A stretch of 50,019 nucleotides of DNA. It comes from Lujinxingiaceae bacterium (lineage in GTDB: Bacteria > Myxococcota_A > Bradymonadia > Bradymonadales > Bradymonadaceae). Both the position numbers and the translations under genes were made by a program. How positions within the stretch are numbered: position 1 is the first letter of the stretch; each line of letters begins with the position of its first letter. The notes under the pieces are model-generated. The model was given only the letters and a program-made list of their open reading frames with translations. It had not been told where the DNA came from and made no database searches. Shown here piece by piece: positions 1-9,582 of this stretch. The DNA is taken from contig JACCWM010000026.1 in assembly GCA_013697635.1 (NCBI GenBank), forward strand, positions 1 to 50,019. Reading direction: 5' to 3'.

Positions 1-1614
1 GTGAGTTGTCGCGTCCAACCCTGCTCGCGCCACCAGGTTTGCAACGCGCAGACGGGCTTTTGCGAAGCGGACACGAACTGCGTAGCCGAGGGCTGTGAAT
101 CGGGCGCGCTGACCTGTGACAGCTCGAGCGGCCGCTGCGTGCCGCTGCCCTGCACGGGCGATGCGGGCTGCCCGGCAAGTTTTGTCTGCGGCGCGCAGGG
201 CACCTGCACGACCGGCTGTCGCCCCAACGGAGGCGCGTGCGCCGCCGGACAGTACTGTCGGGTGCTCACCGGCGAGAGTCTGGGCCAGTGCGTTCCCCAG
301 TGCGTGCGCGACATTGACTGCCCCTTTGGACAATCCTGTCAGCTCAGCGACAATCGCTCGACCTGCCAGCTCGAGCCGCCTTGCCAGAGCAGCGACGACT
401 GCCGCGGCGACGAGATTTGCTCGCAGTCGAGCTGCACGCAACCGCCTTGCACCGATGATAGCGCCTGTCAGGGCAGCCAGGTGTGCAACCGCTCAACCGG
501 CCTATGCGTCGGCGGTGACTGCACCGAAGACATCTTCGCACCCAACCATGCCCAACCCAACGCCGCCACGCTCTCGGTTGGCGTCTACTCTCCGCTGACC
601 TTGTGTCCCGGCCATGCCGACTGGTTTGCCATCGATGTGCGCTCGAGCGATGCGCTTCGCATTCACATCGAACATGGTGCCGGAAGCGACGTCGACATCT
701 ACCTCTTCGACCAAAGCGGCCAACTTCTCGCGCTCAATCAGCGCCCGCATAACGTCGTCATCTTGGAGCATGTCGCCACGCGCACGCAAACCCTGGTGTT
801 GAAGATCACGGCGACTAGTTACGCGATGACCAGCTACAGCCTCGACGTCACCCTCAATGCCAACCTCTTCTGCGTCGATGACGCCTTCGAGGAGAACGAC
901 ACCATCCACCAGGCCACGATCTTGCCGATCACGGCCGGCTCGCCGACGGAGCTGCCGCTGCGCCTTTGCGGCTTTGACGAGGACTGGTTCGTGCTGCCTC
1001 AACTCTCGGCTTCGAGCGGGCTGCATGTGCGCTTTCGAAACGCTCCTGCGGATTTTATCGGGCGTCTGCTCACTCCGGACGGCAAAGTCTTCACGCCGGC
1101 GCTTGGCGAAAGCCTGCGCTTTCGTCGCCTCGGCGTCTCCGGCAACTACTACCTTCAGGCGCGCACCAGCAGTGGGCGAGCCGCGAGCTACCGCATGCTC
1201 TACGACGTCGAGGCGCCCTGGCAGTGCAGCCCGGGCACGGCCCACTCGACCATCGAAACCGCGCGACAGCTCGAGCAAAACAGCACAAGCATCGTCTTGT
1301 TTTGCCCGATCGACGGCGGCTGGGAGGTCGGATGGTTTGCGCTGGAGCGTGGCGAAGACCCGGGCACCATTGGCATCGAGCTCATCCCATCGCCCAACGC
1401 GCCCACGCTCGATTTCACGCTCTTTGAGCTGATCGACGGCCAACCCGTGGTGATCCGCGCCGCCACGCGCCAGCTCGACGGGCGTCTGGCGCTGACGAGC
1501 CTGGTTCAAAGCGAACACCCCTTGCTGATTCGGGTTCTGGCCAATGAGCCAGCCGGGCGCATCCGCACCCAACCCAGCTATCAGCTCTCCTACGGCTTCG
1601 AGTATCTCAATTAG
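1..1614 (+). CDS. Secreted Cys-rich protein with PPC-like domains (5' end outside window)
   Basis: The reading frame is open from base 1, so the GTG there is probably not the true start and the signal peptide is likely upstream of the window. Residues 1-174 are a chain of short Cys-rich units (C-x6-C spacing, repeated CxxD and GxC patterns), like the Cys-rich modules of exported myxobacterial proteins. Residues 175-537 contain three beta-sandwich units of the bacterial pre-peptidase C-terminal type. The second shows the typical DAFEENDT entry and a later DEDWFVL; the others carry HADWFAID and GWFALE at the same place. The protein probably sits at the cell surface or is secreted. No enzymatic domain is visible, so its ligand is unknown. 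Its last 8 bases overlap the convergent methyltransferase gene. Confidence 0.75.
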   Translation: MSCRVQPCSRHQVCNAQTGFCEADTNCVAEGCESGALTCDSSSGRCVPLPCTGDAGCPASFVCGAQGTCTTGCRPNGGACAAGQYCRVLTGESLGQCVPQCVRDIDCPFGQSCQLSDNRSTCQLEPPCQSSDDCRGDEICSQSSCTQPPCTDDSACQGSQVCNRSTGLCVGGDCTEDIFAPNHAQPNAATLSVGVYSPLTLCPGHADWFAIDVRSSDALRIHIEHGAGSDVDIYLFDQSGQLLALNQRPHNVVILEHVATRTQTLVLKITATSYAMTSYSLDVTLNANLFCVDDAFEENDTIHQATILPITAGSPTELPLRLCGFDEDWFVLPQLSASSGLHVRFRNAPADFIGRLLTPDGKVFTPALGESLRFRRLGVSGNYYLQARTSSGRAASYRMLYDVEAPWQCSPGTAHSTIETARQLEQNSTSIVLFCPIDGGWEVGWFALERGEDPGTIGIELIPSPNAPTLDFTLFELIDGQPVVIRAATRQLDGRLALTSLVQSEHPLLIRVLANEPAGRIRTQPSYQLSYGFEYLN

Positions 1615-2407
1615 CGTCGCGGCCGGTGCGCTTCATGAACGCTTCGATCTCGGAGAAGATGCCGTGCCACAGCGCCGCCTCGCGTTTGTCGAGCCCGGCG
1701 CGCAGAAACATCGCCCGAACTGCACGCATGATATGAGGCCCGTTCTGGGTCTTGAAGAACTCGATCGCCGTCAGGGCACGTTCGGCCTGGCCAAACATCG
1801 GCTCGAGGCGCGCCAAATCTGCCGGCTCGCGGCCTCCGCGCGCCTGCACGGCATCGACGGCCTGCTCGACGGGAATCTGCTCGGCCACCCGAAAGATCTC
1901 CCAGGCCATCAAGAGCACGGCCTGGCCCAAATTCAGTGAGGAGTAGTCGGGGTTGGTCGGAACGGTCACGATCACATGGCAGCGATCGAGCACCTCGTTG
2001 GGTAGCCCGGCGTCCTCGCGACCAAAGACCACGGCCGCCAGGCCCTCGCTGGCGGCGCTCACAAGGTCGATCGCCGCGCCACGCGGCTCGACCACAGCCC
2101 AGCTAGCCTTGCGCCTGCGTGCGGTCAGCGCCGCGACGAAGGTGCAATCGCCCAGCGCCTCGTCGACGGTCTCGAAGCGCTCAATAGCGGCGATCACGTC
2201 ATCGGCCTTGGGCGCGCTGATCGCGATGCGTGCTGGATCGGCGCTCGCCGGCGCGACGAGGCGAATGCGCGTGATCCCGAAGTTCTTACAGGCGCGCACC
2301 GTGTTGCCGATGTTGATGTCGTCTTGAGGCTCGACGAGCACGACGACGATGTTATCGAGACGCGTCACCGTGGTCTGCCCCGTATTCTCGCGGCTGAAAT
2401 CCGTCAC
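1607..2407 (-). CDS. TrmH/SpoU-family RNA 2'-O-methyltransferase, TrmJ-like
   Basis: A 266-residue SPOUT-class methyltransferase. The N-terminal motif DDINIGNTVRACKNFG (about residues 32-47) and the C-terminal SAM-knot motifs VVFGREDAGL and NPDYSSLNLGQAV match TrmJ-type enzymes, which 2'-O-methylate position 32 of tRNA. About 100 residues follow the SPOUT core, as in TrmJ. The GTG start lies 3 bases after the ftsZ stop, so it is probably read with the end of the dcw cluster by translational coupling. No good Shine-Dalgarno sequence is seen. Family assignment is firm; the exact tRNA position is inferred. The 3' end overlaps the convergent gene by 8 bp with no terminator between them. Confidence 0.85.
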   Translation of the reverse strand: MTDFSRENTGQTTVTRLDNIVVVLVEPQDDINIGNTVRACKNFGITRIRLVAPASADPARIAISAPKADDVIAAIERFETVDEALGDCTFVAALTARRRKASWAVVEPRGAAIDLVSAASEGLAAVVFGREDAGLPNEVLDRCHVIVTVPTNPDYSSLNLGQAVLLMAWEIFRVAEQIPVEQAVDAVQARGGREPADLARLEPMFGQAERALTAIEFFKTQNGPHIMRAVRAMFLRAGLDKREAALWHGIFSEIEAFMKRTGRDAN

Positions 2408-2410
2408 CGC

Positions 2411-3727
2411 TCAGGAGTCGTTGCGGCGGCGAGGATTGCGAAGAAACGTGGGCACGTCCATCTGCTCTTCCTCAGTGGGCGACAAACCACCGCCTGCAGC
2501 CGCCGCGCCACCGTTGGTGGGCGTGCGAATAAAGGTCGCGCGTCGGTCCTGGCCACCTGGCTGATTGCTCGCGGCCGGCGCAGCCTCGGCGTGTCCGCGC
2601 TCAAAGGCGCGCACGACGCCTCGCGGCGCCTCGGCGTAGGCGACGTCTTCGGCGGCCTCGATGCGAACCGGCTCCTGGGCGACGACCTCGGCGACCACAG
2701 GCCGCCCCGATATCGTCGTCTCCCGGCGACGCCCGGTCTCCTGGACCTCGGGTGCTGCAGCGACGCGCTTTTTATCAAAGCCCGTGGCGATCACCGTGAT
2801 CAGGATCTCATCACGCAGGTTTTCGTCGATCACGTTGCCAAAGATGATGTTCGCATCCTCGTGAGAGGCCGACTCGATCAGGCTCATCGCCTCGTTGATC
2901 TCGGTGAGCGTCATGTCGACGCCGCCCGTGATGTTGACCAGAATGCCCGTGGCACCCTCGATCGAGACGTCCTCGAGCAGTGGCGAGGAGATCGCCATCT
3001 CGGCGGCCTCGAGCGCACGCGAGGGGCCCGAGGCGCGCCCGGTGCCCATCAGGGCCAGGCCCTTGCCCGTCATGATCGTGCGCACGTCGGCAAAATCGAC
3101 GTTGACCAGACCGCGCACGGTGATCAAATCCGAGATTCCCTGTACGGCTTGCAACAAAACCTCGTCGGCCTTCTTAAAGGCCTCGAGGATCGTCGTCTGG
3201 TCGCCGGCGATCGCAAGCAGACGCTGGTTTGGAATGGTAATCAGAGTGTCGACCGCAGCCGAGAGGTTCTTGATGCCTTCCTCGGCCTGGCGGCGCCGGC
3301 GCCGCCCTTCAAAGTGAAAGGGCTTGGTGACCACGCCCACCGTCAGCGCTCCGGCCTCGCGTGCCAGACTGGCGATGATCGGTGCCGCGCCGGTGCCCGT
3401 GCCGCCGCCCATGCCCGCCGTCACGAACACCATGTCCGAGCCCTTGAGCGCCTCGGTGATCCGGATCTGATCCTCGAGCGCCGAGTTGCGGCCCACGTCC
3501 GGGTTGGCGCCGGCGCCCAGGCCCTTGGTCAGGTTGTTGCCCAACTGGATCTTGATCGTCGCCAGGTTGGTCTCGAGCGCCTGCAAATCCGTATTCGCCG
3601 CAATAAACTCGACGCTGTTGACACCTTCCGTAATCATCGTGTTGACCGCGTTACCGCCGCCGCCACCTACGCCGATAACCTTAATCGTCGCCGATCGGAG
3701 CACTTCGGCATCATCAAACTGGAGCAT
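2411..3727 (-). CDS. ftsZ: Cell division protein FtsZ
   Basis: This 438-residue tubulin-like GTPase polymerises into the cytokinetic Z-ring. Visible features are the N-terminal [13 protein letters not shown] nucleotide-binding loop, the GTP signature [10 protein letters not shown], the T7-loop NVDFADV, a long variable linker rich in Ala, Glu and Gly, and the conserved C-terminal peptide [12 protein letters not shown] that binds FtsA and ZipA-type anchors. The start is the ATG at 3727: it has AGGA eight bases upstream and gives the family N-terminus [10 protein letters not shown] longer reading to 3817 adds 30 unrelated residues. A putative promoter lies about 100 bp upstream, in the 158-bp gap after ftsA. 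Confidence 0.97.
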   Translation of the reverse strand: MLQFDDAEVLRSATIKVIGVGGGGGNAVNTMITEGVNSVEFIAANTDLQALETNLATIKIQLGNNLTKGLGAGANPDVGRNSALEDQIRITEALKGSDMVFVTAGMGGGTGTGAAPIIASLAREAGALTVGVVTKPFHFEGRRRRRQAEEGIKNLSAAVDTLITIPNQRLLAIAGDQTTILEAFKKADEVLLQAVQGISDLITVRGLVNVDFADVRTIMTGKGLALMGTGRASGPSRALEAAEMAISSPLLEDVSIEGATGILVNITGGVDMTLTEINEAMSLIESASHEDANIIFGNVIDENLRDEILITVIATGFDKKRVAAAPEVQETGRRRETTISGRPVVAEVVAQEPVRIEAAEDVAYAEAPRGVVRAFERGHAEAAPAASNQPGGQDRRATFIRTPTNGGAAAAGGGLSPTEEEQMDVPTFLRNPRRRNDS

Positions 3728-3826
3728 AGTATTTTCCTGCACTGCGAAGGATACGGACACAAACGAAACAAACGGCTCGAGAACAACACCATACGACGCG
3801 AAGCGGCATTCGAGCAAGACCGTGCG

Positions 3827-3855
3827 AAGATATCATCCCCGATTGACGGCTTCAA
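3827..3855 (-). promoter_or_regulatory. Putative ftsZ promoter
   Basis: On the minus strand, TTGAAG (3850-3855) and TATCTT (3827-3832) are separated by 17 bases. It lies inside the 158-bp ftsA-ftsZ gap, an unusually long spacer for this cluster, about 100 bp before the ftsZ ATG. Extra ftsZ promoters are common in dcw clusters. Supported by sequence match only. Confidence 0.4.
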
Positions 3856-3885
3856 GCACTGGGCAATGGCGCGCGCTTTAAAAGA

Positions 3886-5112
3886 TCAGAACATCTCGGC
3901 AAACCAGCGGCGCATGCGCAGCGCAACCTTGCGGTAGACGCCTTCCTCGCGCACCCGAAACAAGTTGGTTTCCGGGTGCTTGGCGCCGTATTGCACAAGG
4001 CCCACGCCGGTGGCGAACTTGGGATTTCGCACCACGTCGACCAGGCCGCCGATACCGCGCGGCACGCCCCGGCGAACCGGAAGGCCGAGCACCTCCTCGG
4101 CGATCTCGGGCATGAACTCGAGGATCGTGGTGCCACCCGTGATCACTACCCCGCTGGCGATCAGATCCTCGCAGCCAGCATTCTTGATCTCGCGGGCGAC
4201 GTAGGCAAAGATCTCCTCGACGCGCGGCTCGATGATCTCACTCAAGATCTGTCGGCTCAAGATGCGCGGCGGACGTCCACCGACCGAGGGCACCTCGATC
4301 GTCTCCTCCGGGCTGACCTTGCTGGTCATCGCACATCCGTAGCGCTGCTTGATACGCTCGGCCTCGGCCATCGGCGTGCGAAGGCCCACGGCGATGTCGT
4401 TGGTCAGGTGATTGCCACCGATCGAGAGCACGGCCGTGTGCACCAGGCTGCCATTGGCATAGATCGCGATGTCGGTCGTGCCGCCACCGATGTCGACCAC
4501 AGCCACGCCCAACTCGCGCTCGTCGGCGCTGAGCACGGCTTCGCTGCTGGCGAGCTGCTCGAGTACGATGTCGGCCACGTTGAGCCCGCAGGCGTTGGCG
4601 CACTTGATGATGTTTTGAGCGCTGGTCACCGAGGCGGTCACGATGTGCACCTTGGCTTCGAGGCGAACGCCGGTCATGCCGATCGGCTCCTTGATGCCCT
4701 CTTGCTCATCGATCATGTACTCCTGAGGGATCACGTGGATCACCTCACGGTCCATCGGGATCGCCACGGCGCGAGCGGCGTCGACGACGCGGGCAAGATC
4801 GCTGGCTTTGACCTCTTTGTCTTTGACCGCGACGATTCCATGGGAGTTGAATCCCTGGATATGGCCACCGGCGATGCCGGCAAAGACCGTATTGACCTCG
4901 CAGCCTGCCATCAGCTCGGCCTCTTCGACGGCCTTTTTGATCGAATTGATCGTCGCGTCGATGTTGATCACCACACCCTTTCGCAGCCCCGTCGAGGGAT
5001 GGCTGCCGATGCCAATGATGTCGATGCCGTCCGGCGTCACCTCCCCGATGATGCACGCGATTTTTGTCGTTCCAATGTCCAGCCCAACAACGATTTCATT
5101 TTGACGTCCCAT
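3886..5112 (-). CDS. ftsA: Cell division protein FtsA
   Basis: This 408-residue actin-like ATPase tethers FtsZ to the membrane. The phosphate-1 loop GLDIGTTKIACIIGE lies near residue 10, phosphate-2 DIGGGTTDIAIY near 205, and the adenosine motif ITGGTTILEF near 335. The 1C subdomain is present, and the C-terminus ends in an amphipathic, Arg- and aromatic-rich helix (MRRWFAEMF), the expected membrane-targeting sequence. The ATG at 5112 follows GGAAGGGAG at suitable distance. It lies between ftsQ and ftsZ, the classical order. Length and motifs are normal. Confidence 0.97.
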   Translation of the reverse strand: MGRQNEIVVGLDIGTTKIACIIGEVTPDGIDIIGIGSHPSTGLRKGVVINIDATINSIKKAVEEAELMAGCEVNTVFAGIAGGHIQGFNSHGIVAVKDKEVKASDLARVVDAARAVAIPMDREVIHVIPQEYMIDEQEGIKEPIGMTGVRLEAKVHIVTASVTSAQNIIKCANACGLNVADIVLEQLASSEAVLSADERELGVAVVDIGGGTTDIAIYANGSLVHTAVLSIGGNHLTNDIAVGLRTPMAEAERIKQRYGCAMTSKVSPEETIEVPSVGGRPPRILSRQILSEIIEPRVEEIFAYVAREIKNAGCEDLIASGVVITGGTTILEFMPEIAEEVLGLPVRRGVPRGIGGLVDVVRNPKFATGVGLVQYGAKHPETNLFRVREEGVYRKVALRMRRWFAEMF

Positions 5113-5235
5113 ACCACTCCCTTCCTTGGCAACGGTCTCGCACTAAGCCACTAGCTCGCACACCCAAATAAAGTCTTCCACACACCCATCCCATGCCTTG
5201 CCACCGCAACTGCCGCCCTGCCCCGCAGCAAACCA

Positions 5236-6111
5236 TCACGGTGTTGCGCGAACCCCACCCCCGTCGCCACTCCCTGGCTCCGGGCGCCGGCCCACGGCCA
5301 CGCGTCCAAGGTCCCCGTCCTGATCGACGAGCACATAGTCGGCGTCCATCCCACGGCGAATCAGCGTCGACTGCACGACCCGCAAGCGCTCCAAGCGCTC
5401 GCCATAGCGGCCCCACCCCAGACGCACTTCGGTGCCGGTCTCCTCGGTCACGAGCGAAACGCCCATGACCGCATCGACGTGCACCTGGCTCAGCTTTTGG
5501 AGCTGGCCAAGTCCCATCTCGTCGTAAATGCGCGCAACCTCGAGCGCATGACCAAGCAGCACCACACTGCGCTCGCTTGCCAGGTCGGCCCGGGTCAACC
5601 CACTGATCAACGGCAGATCGATCAGGGCGCCCAGGGGCGCGCCTGCCGCAAGCTTCAAGAAGCCCTTGCCCTCGGCATCAATGACGGTATAGCCGTCTTC
5701 AACCAACAAAGCCGCCGGCACGTACTCCTCGATGCGCACCTCCACCCGATCGGGCAGACGCCGCTCGACGCGCACTGCTTTGACGAAGTCCAATCCACTG
5801 ATAACCGCTTCGCTTCGGCTCGTGTCGACAGAAAAGACGTTCATGCCCACAACAATCTGAGCAGCAGCCAAGATCTGGTCTTGCCCGACACGGTCATGAC
5901 CGCGCACCTCAACGTGCTTGAGCGCGAAATAGCTGCTCGAGACCGTGTGCACGTAGGCTTGAAAGGTCAGGTAGGGAAGGCCCAGGGCGACGACGGCCAA
6001 AAAAGCAAAGGGCAAAGCCGCGCGGATCAGTGCCCAGCTGCTGGCAGCAGCCCCTCGGAGCTGCTCTCGGCGATCGGGTCGCCTTCGGTTGCTTTGACGT
6101 TTGCGTACCAC
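5236..6111 (-). CDS. ftsQ: Cell division protein FtsQ/DivIB
   Basis: A 291-residue bitopic protein of the divisome FtsQBL subcomplex. It has a basic cytoplasmic tail (RKRQSNRRRPDRRE), one membrane helix about residues 30-50, a POTRA domain starting with FALKHVEVRGHDRV, and a beta domain ending near VLVDQDGDLGRVAV. I chose the GTG at 6111, preceded by AGGGA about 8 bases upstream. The longer frame to 6231 would run over the end of ddl and adds 40 residues of poor quality. The C-terminal tail is Gly/Pro-rich. It lies between ddl and ftsA with a 123-bp gap to ftsA in which I see no gene. Confidence 0.9.
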   Translation of the reverse strand: MVRKRQSNRRRPDRREQLRGAAASSWALIRAALPFAFLAVVALGLPYLTFQAYVHTVSSSYFALKHVEVRGHDRVGQDQILAAAQIVVGMNVFSVDTSRSEAVISGLDFVKAVRVERRLPDRVEVRIEEYVPAALLVEDGYTVIDAEGKGFLKLAAGAPLGALIDLPLISGLTRADLASERSVVLLGHALEVARIYDEMGLGQLQKLSQVHVDAVMGVSLVTEETGTEVRLGWGRYGERLERLRVVQSTLIRRGMDADYVLVDQDGDLGRVAVGRRPEPGSGDGGGVRATP

Positions 6112-6172
6112 GTGGTCTTCCCTGACAAATCCGCCCTCGTCCGTGAGGGCAGCACTAAACAACCGACGCCGT

Positions 6173-7147
6173 TTACAGCGTCGCCATCTCACAGCTGGCC
6201 GAATCCAACATCCACTCGGCAAATTGCGCAAAACTCATGCCCTTTCGAGCGGCCAACTTCGGCACCAAACTGGTCTCGGTCATGCCCGGAATCGTGTTGA
6301 TTTCCAGCACGAACAGCTCGCTTGCACCGCGGGCCTTGACGTCGACGCGCGCCACACCGCGACAGCCCAGTGCGTCGTAGGCGGTGCGCCCGATGCGCTC
6401 GAGGCGCGCCAGCAGGCTTGGTTCTTCAACGAAGCGATAATCGGTCTGCTTCGACTCGTATTTGGCTGCAAAATCATAGAAGGCCTCACCGGGCACGATC
6501 TCGATCGCGCCCAGAAAAACTTCATTGGAGTAACCGATGCTGTACTCGGGACCATCGAGATAGGACTCGACCAAAATCCCCGAGGAGGCAGCGTGGCCGA
6601 GCTCGGGCTCGAGCGTACTCACCGCCGTATAAGCCTGCTCCAAATCCTGGCAGATATAGACGCCCAGGCTGCTGCCGCCATCGTTGAGCTTGATCACCAG
6701 CGGCAGATCGAGTCCTGCCTCGTCGAGGCGCGCTTTCAAATCGGCTGCGCTTGTGACGCTCCTGACGCCCAGGCGCAGCCCGAGCGCAACGGAGGTGCCG
6801 CATGCTGCCATGACGGCCTTGGCACGCGCCTTATCCATCGCCAACGCCGAGGCCAGCGGACCGCTGCCTGTATAGGGAATCTTGAGCGCCTCGAGGTAGC
6901 CCTGCAACACGCCGTTCTCGCCGATGCCGCCGTGCACACCCAACACCATCGCTGCCGGCGCTTCTGCGGCCAAGCGGCCCAGGTCCGTGGCGATATCGTA
7001 TTCGCAAACCTCGTAGCCCAAGGAGCGCAACGCTTCGGCCAGCGCGCGCCCGGTTTTAAGGCTGATGGCGCGCTCGGCGGAAACGCCACCCAGCGCTACA
7101 CCGATCATTTTGTCGCGAAATACATGCTGCTGCGTTGGCTCTAACAT
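6173..7147 (-). CDS. ddl: D-alanine--D-alanine ligase
   Basis: This 324-residue ATP-grasp enzyme joins two D-Ala residues for peptidoglycan precursor synthesis. The family N-terminus appears as VALGGVSAERAISLKTG. VHGGIGENGVLQG (about residues 93-105), the ATP-grasp region with LVIKLNDGGSSLGV, and the C-terminal EINTIPGMTETSL with its metal-binding Glu and Asn are all present. The ATG at 7147 overlaps the murB stop by 7 bp and has GGAAAG upstream; an internal Met at residue 14 would give a more usual N-terminus but lacks a ribosome site. murB and ddl are adjacent, as in many dcw clusters. Confidence 0.96.
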   Translation of the reverse strand: MLEPTQQHVFRDKMIGVALGGVSAERAISLKTGRALAEALRSLGYEVCEYDIATDLGRLAAEAPAAMVLGVHGGIGENGVLQGYLEALKIPYTGSGPLASALAMDKARAKAVMAACGTSVALGLRLGVRSVTSAADLKARLDEAGLDLPLVIKLNDGGSSLGVYICQDLEQAYTAVSTLEPELGHAASSGILVESYLDGPEYSIGYSNEVFLGAIEIVPGEAFYDFAAKYESKQTDYRFVEEPSLLARLERIGRTAYDALGCRGVARVDVKARGASELFVLEINTIPGMTETSLVPKLAARKGMSFAQFAEWMLDSASCEMATL

Positions 7148-8181
7148 CCGTGTCTTTCCAAATCACGCTCGATCTCGAGCATCTGTGACCAACCATCAAA
7201 ACCGACAAATCGAACTTCTGGCCGAAGCTCTACGCCGAAACTTCGTCGGACTCTCACGCGTGCCAGAGCCATCAAGGAGAGAAAATCCTTCGCGCTGGCT
7301 TCGGCCTCGTTGATGAAGAAGTTGGCATGCAATGGGCTGATTCGCGCACCGCCGATGCTTACTCCTTTCAAACCAACGGCCTCGATGAGGCGTCCTGCAA
7401 AATCACCGGTCGGGTTGGCAAACGTACTTCCTACACTTGCCAGCCTGTAGGGCTGCGTTTCGTTGCGACGATCCTTGTCGAAACGAATATTCTTGCGCGC
7501 TGCATCGACGTCTCCCCGCACAACCTCGATACAACCCGCAACGACTATCGCGTCCTCGGGGAGCTCGGCGTGGCGATAGGACATCGACAAGCCACTGCGC
7601 TCCACCGTTTGACGCTGCCAGCGCCCGGTCTCGGTGTTGAAGACCATCAAATCGACGCTTTGCAAAATACTCTCGATCTCGTGCTCTTTGGTCCCGGCAT
7701 TGAGCGCGATCGCGCCGCCCAATGTTCCGGGTATGAGCGAGAGAAACTCCGCGCCCACAAATCCTTGCTTGAGCAATCCTTTCACGAGATGGGCATTGAT
7801 CGCCCCACCACCGACCCAAAAACTCGCCTTATCACCGCTCGCTGCGACTCGCTCCCAGCCCGCAAGCTCGCCGCCAAGGCGCAATACGACACCCATGACG
7901 CCGTCGTCCCCAAAGAGGACGTTGCTACCAAGCCCGACCAGATGAATTGCCAGGCCTTCCCCGCGGGCCAGACTCAAAATCGCTTCCAACTCACCGATCG
8001 AATCAACCTCAGCCCAGATGGCCGCTGGCCCTCCGATGCGAAGGCTGGTGTGTCGACTCAGCGGCTCGTCCATGCGCAGGCGATTGTCCATCTTGGCATC
8101 GCTTGCCAGGGCTTTGAAGGCCGCGCTGAGTTTCGAAATCACCGAATCCGTTCGATTGAGTTGGTCTGAGCAGTGAGTCAC
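7141..8181 (-). CDS. murB: UDP-N-acetylenolpyruvoylglucosamine reductase MurB
   Basis: A 346-residue FAD enzyme that reduces UDP-GlcNAc-enolpyruvate to UDP-MurNAc with NADPH. It has a FAD_binding_4-type N-terminal half (HTSLRIGGPA, then LVGLGSNVLFGDDG, IPGTLGGAIALNAG) and the MurB C-terminal domain with SVGSTFANPTGDFAGRLIEAVGLKG, which contains the catalytic Ser, and HANFFIN. The GTG start at 8181 has GAGGA 7 bases upstream. A promoter with its own -35 and -10 lies immediately ahead. The expected upstream neighbour murC is absent. The 3' end overlaps ddl. Confidence 0.97.
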   Translation of the reverse strand: MTHCSDQLNRTDSVISKLSAAFKALASDAKMDNRLRMDEPLSRHTSLRIGGPAAIWAEVDSIGELEAILSLARGEGLAIHLVGLGSNVLFGDDGVMGVVLRLGGELAGWERVAASGDKASFWVGGGAINAHLVKGLLKQGFVGAEFLSLIPGTLGGAIALNAGTKEHEIESILQSVDLMVFNTETGRWQRQTVERSGLSMSYRHAELPEDAIVVAGCIEVVRGDVDAARKNIRFDKDRRNETQPYRLASVGSTFANPTGDFAGRLIEAVGLKGVSIGGARISPLHANFFINEAEASAKDFLSLMALARVRVRRSFGVELRPEVRFVGFDGWSQMLEIERDLERHGC

Positions 8182-8203
8182 AGTGTTTCCTCAAGACGCG
8201 GAC

Positions 8204-8231
8204 AGAATACACCAACCGATCTGACCTGCAA
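8204..8231 (-). promoter_or_regulatory. Putative murB promoter
   Basis: On the minus strand, TTGCAG (8226-8231) and TATTCT (8204-8209) are separated by 16 bases. The predicted transcription start is about 15 bases before the GTG of murB, leaving just enough leader for its GAGGA ribosome site. It probably drives murB-ddl-ftsQ-ftsA as a sub-operon. Confidence 0.5.
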
Positions 8232-8452
8232 GGCTCATAGAAACAATCAAGCAATCGAAAAAAGATACTATTTTTCAGACACTTGAGCCAAAAAACACCC
8301 ATGACCTACAGGACAAACGCCCAAAGTTCATGTCGATTCTTGCCCCTCTAAAAATTCTTTAAAGTATCGCCTCAACCACCACGCGCTTCTGCGCGACTGA
8401 CATGGCAGTCATTTTTCAAGAACCACTTCAAAGATGGTCCCGCAAATGGCAT
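8232..8452. other. Gene-free gap in the usual murC position
   Basis: With the murB promoter this forms a 271-bp gap between murG and murB, AT-richer than the surrounding genes. It holds short hairpins, including GACTG-6-CAGTC followed by ATTTTT on the plus strand and CGCGC-4-GCGCG, but no convincing terminator for murG. No ORF resembling MurC or a MurC remnant is visible on either strand. Confidence 0.6.
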
Positions 8453-9556
8453 CTATTTCATCAATTCCATGATCTTTGAGGCGATCGTCTGCGCGGCCTC
8501 CGGGCGTCCCAGCCCTTTGGCGCGATGAGCGATATTGGCGAGCGCGACCGGATTGCCGATCAGACCGGCCAAAAGACGCTGTGAGCGATCGCTTGTGATC
8601 TCGACATCGTCGATCATGATCCCTGCGCCGGCCTCAACGACGGCCAGCGCGTTTTTTTCCTGATGATTGTCGGCCGCGCCGGGAAACGGAATATAGATCG
8701 CCGGTACGCCCAAGATCAGCACCTCGGCGATCGTGCTGGCGCCGGCGCGACAGATCAGCAAGTCGCACCAGGCGTAGGCCTCAGCCATGTCGTCGATGAA
8801 CTCGACGACCTCAGCCTTGCCGGCAAATCCCTCATAGCGCTGCACGACTTCGCCGCCGCGATTGCGCCCGGCCTGGTGGCGCACGTGGATGTTCTGCGCG
8901 AGCTTACCCATGTTCTGCATCCAGTCAGGTACGCCCTGGTTGAAGCTGCCTGCGCCGCCACTGCCACCGATCACCAGGATGCGAAATTCGCCGTTTGGCG
9001 CTGGCTCCTTGTACTGGAAGCCGGCGGCACGCTCGACGATTTGTCGGCGAACCGGGTTGCCCACCACCTCGCAGCGCGTCTTGCCAAAGTAGCTTTTGCT
9101 CTCCTCGAAGGTCACGAAAGCGCGATCGACGAGTCTACCCAACATCTTGTTGGTCAGCCCGGGCGTGGCGTTTTGCTCCATGAGCGCCGTCGGCACGCCA
9201 GCGAGCGCGGCGACCATGGTAAACGGCCCGGCTGCATAGCCGCCCACGCTGATCACGGCGTCGGGTTGGATGGCGGTGAGAATTTTTCGCGATTGCAGCG
9301 CGCTCGCTGGCAGGCGAGTGAGCCCCTTGGCCAGGCCAGATGCTCCGGCGCCCTTGAGCGAGGCGACATCGACCAGGTGTAGATCGTAGCCGAGCCTGGG
9401 AATGACCCTGGCCTCAATGCCCTTTGCGGTGCCGACAAAGCTTGCGCGAAGGCTGGGCACGAGCTCCTCGAGCGCCTCGACCACGGCGATGCCGGGAAAC
9501 AAGTGGCCACCGGTACCACCTCCAGCAATGACGACGTGCGGATTCTCTTTGCTCAT
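8453..9556 (-). CDS. murG: UDP-GlcNAc:undecaprenyl-PP-MurNAc-pentapeptide GlcNAc transferase MurG
   Basis: This 367-residue GT-B glycosyltransferase converts lipid I to lipid II on the inner face of the membrane. The N-terminal G-loop AGGGTGGHLFPG (residues 11-22), the second G-loop SVGGYAAGP, the EQNATPG motif, the C-domain GGSGGAGSFN, and the UDP-GlcNAc-binding segment CRAGASTIAEV through PFPGAADNHQ are all clear. Its ATG lies 26 bases after the ftsW stop. Downstream, the usual murC is missing. Confidence 0.97.
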   Translation of the reverse strand: MSKENPHVVIAGGGTGGHLFPGIAVVEALEELVPSLRASFVGTAKGIEARVIPRLGYDLHLVDVASLKGAGASGLAKGLTRLPASALQSRKILTAIQPDAVISVGGYAAGPFTMVAALAGVPTALMEQNATPGLTNKMLGRLVDRAFVTFEESKSYFGKTRCEVVGNPVRRQIVERAAGFQYKEPAPNGEFRILVIGGSGGAGSFNQGVPDWMQNMGKLAQNIHVRHQAGRNRGGEVVQRYEGFAGKAEVVEFIDDMAEAYAWCDLLICRAGASTIAEVLILGVPAIYIPFPGAADNHQEKNALAVVEAGAGIMIDDVEITSDRSQRLLAGLIGNPVALANIAHRAKGLGRPEAAQTIASKIMELMK

Positions 9557-9582
9557 GGAAAGTCTCGTGGGATGGCTGTCGG

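Noticed and set aside
8282-8452. Possible murC remnant in the murG-murB gap
   Set aside because: No Mur-ligase P-loop or other MurC motif can be read in any frame.
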